64,000 nucleotides of DNA from Beaufortia kweichowensis (Eukaryota; Chordata; Actinopteri; Cypriniformes; Gastromyzontidae). This document shows positions 13,755 to 25,900 of this stretch, in pieces. A program made the position numbers and the translations under genes. The notes under the pieces are model-generated. The model searched no databases. It had not been told where the DNA came from and saw only the letters and a list, made by a program, of their open reading frames with translations. The stretch is from assembly GCA_019155185.1 (NCBI GenBank), contig CM032813.1, positions 5,377,001 through 5,441,000 on the forward strand, written 5' to 3'. Numbering within the stretch: position 1 is the stretch's first letter; each line of letters begins with the position of its first letter.

Positions 13755-16700
13755 GTAAGCAAGCGCTTTTAAACCCCTGTCACCCAAACCGCAACGATTC
13801 AATTAACAAATGTATTTACGTTCTGGTTACTTCGCTGTTGGCTTGGACGCTTTTGGCGAGACGCGTTTTGTTTATAGACTGCTGTGAGATTTGAAAGCGT
13901 CCCGTATCCTGTATGAAAGAGATTGCGCAATAGATGTCAAGCGGAATTATATTTCGGGAATATTTCAGTAATCTGCGTCATACTAAAGCGAACAGATGTT
14001 AAGAGGCCTGTAAGAAATAAACACGTTTCTTCTGGATTTATGTTGCAAACTGGTTTGAAAGCGGCAGCGGTTTGTTTACCTTTCCTCCCCAGTGTAACCA
14101 TTACATGTGTACACGGTAAACTATTAATCTGTTAACAACCACACTTTCCTCTGTTATAGTGTTTGAAGAACCGTATCTTTGTGAAGAATCACAAAACCAT
14201 ATTAGTATGTTGTGACTGCGATAATACAAATTACTGGGTAATTCCAGCGTTATGGACTTGACATTGTCAGACTAAATTTAAAATATAAATTCTCACAGAA
14301 TGTATTTAATACCAAAATACTGTTTATATTTTACTATAAACCATTGCTTATAAGAGTCCAGACATCAAACATATCTATGCACGATATAGTCCATGCACGA
14401 GTTATATTTTAAAATACTGAAACGTGTTACGCTGATGTGACAAAAAACACACGTTTTTGAGAGGCGACGATTTCTGTGAATTAAAATGCACAAATCAGAA
14501 GCAATAATGCCCAAAAAATAGAAAACAGATGACTCTTAAAAAAAACATAAATGAGTGATTTTAATTTAATTTTCATTTGCCTATTTATGAGGAATATGGA
14601 CTGTTATGAATGTGACAGTTCTGAAAACCACACTTTACCTGACTATAAAAAATCTTTTTATACTATAATACTATAATAAATCTTTAAATATAAACTTGCT
14701 ATCATTATAATTTTATAATTTTTTAAACCTTTTATAATTTTGGCAATTGGTCAGTTGCATATAGTTCAAAAATAATACCTTGTAATAATACCTTGAACAA
14801 AGTTCCACACATGGTAAACTGTACCATAGTACCTTTTGGAAAGTAAAAAACTAAAATAAAACATTCAGTGTATGTACATTTCAGTTATAGTCCTGAAACA
14901 TTTAGTAAGTTGAAATATTACATTAAAACTGAAACAACACGTTGTAAGGCATTCATAAATCTTCGTCAGCAGTGTTGTAAAAAATGCAGACCCTAGTGTT
15001 TGTGTCTGAACAAACTGCTCCAGTTCATAAATTCTGATGATGCCCAAAAGCTCCCCAAGGTCATTAACCCAAACTAACCGCCTTGCTCTGTGAATCAGCC
15101 CTCTGGAACGAAAGACTCGCTGCTTTTTCTCTTCTTATCAGTATAATCTGTGGGACTTTAGGGCTACACCCTCACTTTTAACACCATCCTTCTTCATACC
15201 ATATAAAGCATCCCACAAAAAATTGAACCTACAGAAAAGACAGACCTTGTATCATTAGAAATATCAGAAAAATCTCAGACATTTCTCCTAGACAGCAAAG
15301 AGGTGAAATGTAGAGTAAATGAACACTTTTGGTCTTCTGCTTCTCAGGTTGTTCTCCTGAGAAAAGGAGACAGATAATCTTAGTGGTTTAAAATTGATCT
15401 TTGCAATGACTCACATTTTTAAGAAAGCAAAGCCTGCAATTTTTTCCACATTAACTATAAGCTCCACAAATGTACCATTATTTTCATTTGTGTCTATTTT
15501 TTGTCTCTTTATGAATTTTAGGAGAAAATCTTAGACAAAGTTGACACAAATGAAACAAATGACATCTTGATTACCTCAGTAACCTCTGAGTAATAAATTT
15601 TTCTCTGGGCTGCCTTTCACATAGTCAACAAATCTTCATCGTGGTCCAACCACATTTAGAAAACTGGCAAGGTAATTTAGGCAATAAAAGTACTATATTA
15701 ATGGTCAGTGTCTCAGGTTCATTTGTGATGGTAGTAGAGAGCCTGTTGAAGGTGTATTGGAGGCAGGGGACAGCCATGGCCAGAGGTTAAAACTGATAGT
15801 GACAGATAGAACATCAGCAGCAAATTAAAGTTCGGTGAAGCACTGTAGAAAAGCACACAGCAGACTGCTAATGCCTGTCTGCCTGTGGCTCCCAACATCC
15901 CCATCAGTGTGCTCAGGTGCTCGACCAGAACCAAAGAGAAAAAAGAAACCGAGAAACACGTTTCACAAATCTACACACAAACAAGCAGCTCTTGGACACT
16001 GTGACGCTGATTCAACCATGTTCTGATTCGGAAAGGCTTATGACCTAGAATTATTTATAAAATAATTCATGTAAATATAGCTTCACCGTTTAATGGAATG
16101 AGGGCGTGTGCTATATCCACACAGCCTCATGAAACATTCAAAATATCCCCTTGCTTTCAAAAAGAGAAGTAAAAGAGAAGTGATTGAGCAGATTTAAGCA
16201 GCACATGGATTAGGGAGATTAAGGAGATCCAACAATCATGCACTTGCTGTTTAAACATTATTAGTCAGGTTCTGGACCATTTGAACTGTGGTTTAGATTT
16301 ATTGTATCTTTTGCAATCGCAAAGAAGAACTTGCAGTAAACAAGTCTTATCGATTCTCTGATTCTCTGCCCCAAAACATTCTGGTTTGCATGCTGCGTTT
16401 TTACTGCAGTGTCAAATTTAAGACCTGAAAAATGGCTCAGATCAATAAACCTATTTCTGCAACTGTGCAGCAGGCAAACGCTTAGGTAGCTTATATTATT
16501 TATTTGTTTGTGTTGTGAACTTAGCAAACATGATTGTTCAACTTTTGTCAAATAACCTTAGAAGGTACATTATGTGGAAACATTTAAACTGATTTTATTT
16601 AAGTAAAACGCAGGAGGGCATGCAGCAATCCTCCAACGGATCACGGATGAAAAATAAATCGCATCCACAATGATGAGAATCTGTGTTAATGTGAGATAAA

Positions 16701-19700
16701 ATGAGATTAGTGTGGGAGCTGGAAGTACATTCATGCCCTACTGAAAAATGATCTTATACAGATCCTTGAACTCATGAGCGCAGGCAATCAGAATGATGTG
16801 CCTGCTGCAGTAAAATCTGAACTGAAGTGAATCTGAATTGAAGTGTCATATGTGTTCATTCTCAGGAGTGTGTGCACTTACTTAACCTTGATCTGCACAC
16901 ATCCAGGGCAACAATTTAGAGTCCAGCCTTTCAAAGTGAGTGCCAATAAAAATGTCTGATCAAATAGAAAGGGACAGTTCAGGGAAGGTCAGAAGGTCAA
17001 AGGTCAGAGAGTAATAACGTTCAAGCACCTCTACATCTGCTAGATTATGGGGTATCGGTTATGATCTGGGCATTAGAAAGAATGACTGGGCCTGTGTGTG
17101 AAGGCGGAGGTGGTGAAGGAGATCGCTGCTCTGATCTCTACTGTGAAGTACTTCAGTACACATGAGCTTCTGTTCAGTGTCCTGCAATGAGCACTTATGG
17201 GACTCAGAGCAGCTATTGTTCTCCTCCATTCAGTGCTGCAGATGCTGTATCTGTCAGTGAGAACATGCCATGTGCCGATTGAAGTCACTGGGCATCGTAA
17301 TTGCTGCCTGACCCAGTACGGCCGTGAAATAGAGAAAGTCTTCTGTGCAATTTCTTGTCTTTGATTGTTGTATAACATTTATTTAAATTAATAGGCATAT
17401 ACAATTATTGTGCTGATTTAATTTGTGGTTTAAAAGTAGTTTTACTCTCCACAGGACCTAACTGAAACCTGCAGACATCTGCTATACTACGACCAAAAGA
17501 ACTCACCATAACGCTTTCATAACATTCTCCATTAATATGCACAACAAATCAAGAATCACTACATCCATTAATGTTTGAAACATCATTACTAGACTGTTTA
17601 AAAGCTCAATCTCCATTTTCAAACATGGAACAGAGAAAAACTATAATCAGACTTCCAAAGGTCACCAAATTTCAAACTCTTCCCCTCTCAAAGGGACAAG
17701 CATATCATTGTCTTCCATGAAGTGTGCCCAAGCAATTACAGGACATTTCATCTTGGCGGGCTGTCAACACTTGCAGACTATCATGTTGTCATTTTAGTTA
17801 CAGCGGGGATAGAGGCTCCACATGAGGCAGTTTGTCTTCCTCAGGTCTCCCGCTCTCACATTCTCTCTCTCTTTCATGAGTTTGATACATGACGGTGGCC
17901 TTAGAGGTTTAGACAGGCACCACCTTACATACCATCTGCAGGGCATTTAAAGGAAAAAAGGTGTCATTAAATGAGTAGAAGCATATCAGAACAATAAAAA
18001 CAGGTGGTGCACGGTCTGCTGCTGCAGGTTTTTTTACAGAATGAGTGCATTATGCATATAATCTATATGTATTAAGTCTTGAATATGCAGGGGACGCAAA
18101 ACCATTTTGGACACTTAACCTGGTAATTGTCACCGTTCCACAGATGGAGCTATTCACTTTTTAATTTCATAGTTGAATACTTATCATGATTAACTATATT
18201 GATGGAAAGGTTTAAGACTCAAGAATAAACATTTGACAAATTTCCATAACAATAAACATAAACTAAAATGCAGTTTGGATAGTGCATTTTTAAGTGCATG
18301 CTCAATATGTGTAGTGACAGTTAACATGTTAAGCAATACTTAAAATGTTTTAAATTGTTGTTGCATTTGTTAAAAAATATTAAACCATGTGGTTCTGCAA
18401 AAAAGCTATTTTTTCTAACATTTTAAGAAACTACTCTTAATATTTTTTTATTACTTTTAACCAAGGTGATGTTTTATTCATGCATAAACTCAGTTTCTGA
18501 GTTTCTGCTATCCTTGAATAAAATAAATGCCACCTAAGTATTCAAATACATTCTAGGCAACTTTATTTTTTGTAACAAGCATTAGCATGCTTTCAGCATT
18601 GCAACATCGACCAAATTAAACTCAGTTTGAAGGACAGAGATTTGCTAAATCTAAATGTAACATATCCTGCATTAGCTTAAGCTCAGTCACAAGAAGTTTC
18701 ATTTTTAAAACTGGTCTTTGGATGTGAGAAATCTGAGTCATTCCAGCAGAGATCTAGTTTCAGACATCCATGAAAGTCAAAAAACAGCATTTTAAGCTGA
18801 CTGCTTCCTTCACCACGCTGCCACACTGCTGTCTAAGGCCATATGCTGTATCCAGCCTCAGCATTATTCTCCTGCATCTGTGCTTCATTGTCCCTTGTGG
18901 TGCCACCAATTAGAGTGACTGTGACAGTGAGGTAGTCCTGAGGTATATTATACCATCCTGTAGGTGACAGCTCAATATATATTATAGGCCCTGTGCAACC
19001 CTAAAATTATTTCAGTTGGTGTTACCATACAGAAGCAGAGAGCTGCCAGTAGATTTTATAATGACAGTTAAATATTTCACATAATAATTAGTAGGCTCTA
19101 GGCTTTCATGCCAGATAAAGACATCTTGCATAGCAGCCCTCTAACCCTTTTTTATTATTTTATTTCATTTACTGTCTCAGGTGGAATATTAAGAAAGATA
19201 AGACTTAAATAATACATGGCACAGGTGTTAGAGATGATGTGACGGTAAAGTCACTGTTGGATGAGTTGCCATAATTGGGAACAGCTACAAAAAACATCCA
19301 AAACAGCCATTATTTTTACAGGCTGGGTCACATATGTATAAGTTTGCTGCAGTGTACAAGCATGATTTCACATTACATACTAAATGTGTATGAAAATCTA
19401 CAGCATAGAAAGCTTGGGTAAGCTATCAGTAGTATATGTTAATTACACATTGCTGTTTAAAGTTTAATTATTCTCTCTGCTCCGCTTTATTTTCACAGTT
19501 GATGGATTTTAGACTTAATGGCATAGTCATTATAATGATTAGCTTTAATGTACCCGAGATTTTCAGTCTGAAAACAATAAGTTCAAGCTTGTGTCACTGT
19601 TTCAATACTCACAGGCAATGACTCATTGCTCTGAGCAAACGTGCTGAACGACAGTCAAAACAAACTGCTAATCATGACATGAATTACTAACATAAACCCA

Positions 19701-20099
19701 TGATGTTTCTATCAGTATACATATAGCTTTAGATTTTCTATGGTATGGTATTATAAGACTTTATTTAATTTATTTATTTGGAAGATTTCTGTGCAGTCAA
19801 CCAAAACCCAATGTAGTTTCATAGTTTTATAAATTTGTGTTTTGACACTTTTTTGCCAAGAAATAAAAAAGCACTTTGCCCGCATGAATCGTCATTATAA
19901 TTCCTCCCAGCATGCAGTTTTAGCCGCAGTTATCAAGTGCTAACTTTATCTGCAAACTGGGATTGCAAACACTGAATATTTATTCAGTGACAAGGCCATG
20001 ACTTAGGGACACTAAGCCATACATTTTAGATCAGGTTTGGATTGGTTCAATGAATACCAATTTGATGCCTTTCGAATATTCTGGCCCTCTACATATTTC

Positions 20100-20313
20100 T
20101 TGCAGTATTAACCAAAAACAAAATTAATAAATGTTTATATATAATTTCGATTATTGGTAAATATAAATTAATAAATCTAAATATTTCCTAAATATATACA
20201 CATGTATGTGTGTTTTAGTGTTTATAAATACAAAATTAATATGTACAGTGAACAGACATATATTATGCAAACAAACTTTTATTATGGATGCGATTAATAA
20301 TTTGACAGCACTA
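20100..20313. repeat. Dispersed DNA-transposon-like repeat with ATGCGATTAAT end
   Basis: The segment ends with the phrase GGATGCGATTAATAATTTGA followed by CAGCACTA. It is preceded by TA/CA-rich sequence and an ACTTTTATTATGG-type block. This combination is very common in teleost genomes as an interspersed repeat. The left border is approximate and the superfamily is not assigned. Confidence 0.6.
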
Positions 20314-20839
20314 GTTTTGACACATATATAATTTTCCCCATCTGTTGTATTAATTTAAGACATAACTAACTGTGATTACACAAATAATCGGTGAGACTGA
20401 CATTTTGATTTCGTTGTATATTTAATAGTTAGCCCGAGCACTGACGAGAAGCACCTTAAAAATACGGTTTTAAGACCCAGCAGACTCCTCTGCAGTCTGC
20501 AAACCGGTTGCTTCTGCTTGAACTGAAGTTACTGAATCAACGTGCACACATTTTACAACGACAATTCACTCATTTACCTGCTTACTGAGGGGATGTTACC
20601 TAAACAAATTAATGTCCATTTGTTAATGTTACGCCTCTGCATCCGAAATCACTCTTGAATTTGGCCGCCTCACGTGATAGAAAAATGTCCTTATGACTCG
20701 CACTTCAGAATCTCATTGGAAGTATCAGGCCATCCAGGTATTTCTCATGCTTTTTAATACTAACGATTGAAATAAAATTATGTATCCTATAAGCATATTC
20801 GTGCCGTGACGTTGTTCAGATCTGTGTTTTACATCGAAA

Positions 20840-20892
20840 TACCGCGAGAGTTAAGTGAGATCTGCACGACCTATCGAGTCGCTCTCGCGGTA
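20840..20892. repeat. Palindromic CGCG element, copy A
   Basis: TACCGCGAGAG (20840-20850) is exactly complementary to CTCTCGCGGTA (20882-20892) across a 31-base loop. The imperfect match extends about 10 bases further out on each side. The right arm and its flank (CTCTCGCGGTACTTTGAT) recur at 48872-48887, just upstream of zc3h11a. The neighbouring 20.63-20.94 kb is CpG-rich and may be part of a larger dispersed repeat. Confidence 0.75.
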
Positions 20893-22991
20893 CTTTGATA
20901 TCAAACGCCCATTGACCTGCGCAACGCCACGTGAAGTCAAACTTTAAAAACATCACTGGCCAAATTGGACAGCAGGAGTAATGTAGTTTAATACCACTAA
21001 TGTGTTTTACCAGCATTTGACATATGCTTATATTTTAAGGTCAAGCTCCGTGAACGACGCTTAATTTTAATGCTCCAGTCTTCATTAACTTTCAGGAGTT
21101 AAGACTGCTAAAAAAATTCTGAGATGTATCTTCTGTGAAGCCTCCACACATACTTCTGGTTTGAACAGGCCACCTGCTGTGATCCATTTTGGTGGGCCAA
21201 AGTCCCATTAGCAGATGTCAGGGTGACAGTAAAAGCTCCATTGCCTCAGGCAGTCTTTGGGACCTACTTGTAACATCGCTTTTTATAGAGAAAAAGTAGT
21301 ACCAAGACATGAATATGTGATGGTAGGAATGCAAGAGTAGCTGGAGTGAAATGTTATTAGCTATATGTGTTTTGCAGTTGCCAGTTATGCTTTGATTTAC
21401 TGTATGTGGCCAGAGTCAATTTAGGGAAAGTCAATTCTTTTGGCAGCCGTCTTAAGATAAAACCCCTGGGCAGCACTTTTCTATTTGACTGAAAGGCATA
21501 GAAGTACAGCTTCAATTTATGTGATTAAAGAAAAACTCAAAAATTTGGTTTTACTCTAAAGTTTGGTAATATATTTCAAGCCAACAATAAATTCAAAATG
21601 CACCTGTAGCATAAATGTACCACTATAGTGTCAAAAATGGCAAGCTACCTTCTTAGTCCAATGCACATATTGCATTACACATGCCTGTATGCCCGCATAC
21701 TATGACATGGACACGGCTAGCAAATAATCAGGCAGTATAAAACTGTGCAGTCCACATCCTGGTTGCCAGCAGATCGTAATGTGGTAAGTAGAGGGCAGTT
21801 GAAGATGCTGTGACAACATACAGAAGCACTGCTGATAAAACAGGCCTTTCAAAAACATCTGAGAGTGCAGTCAGGTGGCAATCTGTGTCTTGTGTGCTGT
21901 AATTAAGGCATTTCTCTGACTCTCACTTTGCAATCTCTTAAATGACTTTTGGGAGGCTTCCAGAGGGCTGTTCTTGTGAAGAGCACATCACAAACGGCAC
22001 ATCTGCTCCTGATGCTTCATGGTTCTTTGCTTCGCCCGCAGTCTCAGCTGGCTTACCGGTATCCACAGGACAGCGGCTTATGCTGCGATTGGCATTGCTT
22101 GAGCCAGGAATAAATGTACAGTTGCCAATTACAGGACTAGAGGGGTTATGTTGCACAGCGGAGGAAACAATCCTGCAGCCTCAGAGCAGATGTGAGAGCA
22201 GGATGGTGAACAGTGTAAAACAGCTGCTGCTTGGTGCTCTCGTCAGTTTAGTCGTAAGACAGTTTGACAAGTTGCGTGACCCTGTTCTGTAAAAGCCTCG
22301 GCTCACAGACATGCATCAGCAGGTGACGGATCAGGGAGAGGTACATGGTGTACAGTAAAGTTTCAGACTCAAAGTAGAGTGGGAGTAACTCTAAATTTGT
22401 AGACATAGAAAGCATTCAACGTTCCATGCATCTCTTTAAGAGTTTAAGGTTTGAGATGGATGCACCAGACAAAGGATTTTAACTGAAGAAAAAGGCGTGA
22501 TTGATTCACTGTGGTGAGGTGTGAACTGAAAAAGAGAAATGTGTAAATATCAGAGCTTATTCATTGCAAAGAAAAAAACATTTTGGATCATTATTTTCAA
22601 CACGCATCTAAATATCAATAAAACAAGATCAATTTACTTGAAAAGTGAATTTGTTTTATATGATGAGACTTTACTGTAGAAAATAAATATTTGGAATAAA
22701 TCATAACCCAAGTTTTTTGCTTTTTGTAGTGTAAAGCTGCTACGTTTTTAGTTTTGTATTAAAAAAAGAAACACTTAAAATTCAGTGTATGTATGAGCCT
22801 GACACAAAGCAAAATTAACTACGAGCTTATTTCAACTCAAGAAAAAGCACAGATTGGCTGCAGCTCATAACCTCAATCTCAACAAAGGAAGTAATTATTT
22901 AGATGTTTTTGGTGAGTCATTGTGAGTCCTCTTTTCTCTCCAGGAGCCGACAGACCTTCATCTCTCATCAGGGTGTGGTTGCAGAAGGAGG

Positions 22992-25900
22992 ATGAGGATG
23001 CTGTTGTGTCTGTTCTGTATCAGCTCTCTGGCTTTGAGCTATGCAGTGGGTAAGTGCGCTTTGATCCTTTGTCTCCTATCATCTCATCTCATTAAGGATC
23101 CCATTTGATAGTATACTTTGTGGTCTCGCTAAGCCTTTTCGCCAAACGTCATTATTACTTACCCGGTCGTATTCCACTCCCTATGCTCTACCATTTCCTT
23201 GTTAAAACATCATTGAAATGTACAATGTCACTTTGATGGCAGGTAATGTGTCTGACATACATGGTTTTAGGGCTGTGTATCCGTGGGGGGCCACAAACTT
23301 GGATTAATTATTCATTTTGTTATTTTAGATCACTGGGCAGAAGGGATTTGATTTACTTGAGAGGTGTTTTTGTCGGCTGAAGTAATCCAGGCCCCATTAA
23401 ACATTGATAAAAATGTGGTTGTGGCCATAATGCAATTAACTAGTCAGGCGGCGCTCACAGAGCCAGACTTTTCACTATCGGCATGATGCGTGTGACCGAC
23501 CACATGCCCATAATGGCACAGCGGTGTCTGTACAGAACTGTAAGACAATATCAAGATTGTACTAAGAATGCAAAGCAGAATACACAGCTAGGGTTATGGT
23601 TATTAATTATAGTAAACAGATAGCAGAACTATACAATGGGCATTGAAATGAAAAATTCTTTGAGAGCATGTACAAACGCACAAATGATCTTTATTACAAT
23701 AACATGACAGGTATGGATATATATTATTGCGCACACAATGCAGTCTGGTACATAGCACACTAGGAGGTTGTGTGATGAGCTGTTAAGAATTCAGTGAAAA
23801 GGAACTTAAGTGGCAGTTTTGAGTTGTTTATCCCCATTACTGGAAGCAGCCAACACACCATTGAATTTTACTATAATCCCTAAGCGAGAAAGTCTCCTGG
23901 GGAGTCAAACTCCTCCTCATCTCCTCCTCTGCCTCATTCTTATTGCCCTACTTTCTGTGATTCTCATCAAAACTGCAGACACACAAAAACATCTGATTGC
24001 AAAGATTTGATGATCAGCTTTCTTTTGACTTGCTTTCCAGTGAAGTCTAAATATTATTTAAACAGTTACATTTTTCAGAGAAGCAAATCTGAAAGTTGAA
24101 ATTTAATTTCAAATGCTATATCTTGAATTAGGTTGATTTTTATTACCCTATTGGCAAATACTGTTTTTAATTTTAAACATACATTTCACTAATAAATGTA
24201 TTCTGAAAACAAGAGAAAAATTAGTTTGCCAGTAAAGAATTAGCTAATTCCAGATATTGTAAGGTAAATTAAAAATCATTTAACAAGTCTATTGTCTTTA
24301 CATTTACATTTAGTTTAAATTATCATTTAGTTTGAATAATTTTTAAAGTATGTTCAGATAACTTTACTAAAAGATAAAAAAATACACTGACATTTGACAA
24401 TGTTTATGCATGCAGCACTAAATTCATAAACAAATGTACACATCTAAAGGCACGCACACAAACATTCAGACAGCACCACAGACTGCACAGAATATGCAGT
24501 CCCAAATCTATAATCAAACTTCAATGTTTTTGAAAGTTAAAAAGCAAAATCTTGAATTTTAGATGTGCGCATTGACAAATGCAAACACACATTTAAGTCC
24601 CATATAATCCAAATTCATCTCTGACCCAATTCATAATGCATCAGATGCATTCATGACTACCTGGAGACTTTACTGTATGTTTTCAGACTGGTTCCCCTCT
24701 CTTCTGTCAAAATAGCTGAGTGCATGCAATTATATCTGACAGCTTGTATCCCCTACTGCGTTTGCCCGGGTGGAGTACACTCCCAGTCTGAGTGCTAATA
24801 TTCTGCTGTTGTTAGGCATAGACACCCCAAGGTGTCAGTCTATTTGGCACAGAACACTGGCTGTCAAATAAGACCTGGGAATGACAGGATTTTAATATTA
24901 TGTATTATGTATTTAATATTACCCTCAAAGGATGTATTACTACATCAATATCTTTGATTTTGTGTGACATCGACTAGTGGTTGTTGGTTCATAAAGCATG
25001 CAAATAATTCCATCAAAAACAGTTTTATGTGACAATGTTAAATGCTTTTTGCATGGTATGTATTTGTGTGTGTTTTTAGGTGGGGACGTGTGTGTGTCAG
25101 GTCATGACAGTGGGCCTGTGTTTGAAGAGCAGCCGTCTAGTCTGATCTACCCGGAGGGGATGCCAGAAGGCAAGGTCACCCTGAGCTGCCAGGCTCGTGC
25201 CAGCCCTGCTGCTATGTACAGGTACTCAAATCACATTTTTGTCACTTACACCTTATTGAACAAAACAGAACCTGTTTAATCCTGTTTTCATACAACATAA
25301 TATTAGTTTGCATTGTATAAAACTGTATTTTTTAGAGAAATGATCTTGCATATCTTTTTTAGCAAAAATGTTTTTTTATTCTTTTGTTTAACTGAATTCT
25401 TAATTAAGAAAGTAAGTAAAGGGTACTTTTTCTGTACAAGTTAATACGTTTGCCCAAGCAATATCCATTTCTGACAGTGTCCAAGGTATTGAAATTGATA
25501 TGTTTGCTCTCACAGGTGGAGTGTGAATGGTACAGAAGTAGGTTTTGGAGAGGATTCACGGTATACGCTGGTCGCTGGAAACCTTGTGATTAATAACCCT
25601 CAGCATGGACGAGATGGAGGGTCATACCAGTGTCTCGCTGTTAACCGCTGTGGCACCATTGTTAGCCGTGTTGCTACCCTCAAATTTGGCTGTGAGTACA
25701 AACCAATGATTTGCTTTCTTTCCTTTACTCCGAAAATTAACACGTGCCTAGCAAGCAAACTAAAAAACCTTGAACCCTTAGAAACCTAAGTGCTGATTTT
25801 TGTCATGTTCTTTCTAGACCTCCATGATTTCCCACCTGAAAGCAGAAGCCCTCAGACCATCCATGAAGGCACTGGAACCTTTCTTGCTTGCCAGCCACCG

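Larger units (their letters stand above)
13755..22943 (+). other. cntn2: cntn2 intron 1 (9.2 kb)
   Basis: The interval is bounded by the donor at 13755 and the acceptor CTCTCCAG at 22943. No internal gene is convincing. It contains a dispersed repeat (about 20.10-20.31 kb), a CpG-rich palindromic element (20840-20892) within what may be a larger repeat (about 20.63-20.94 kb), and an unexplained segment open on both strands (21.94-22.29 kb). Confidence 0.5.
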
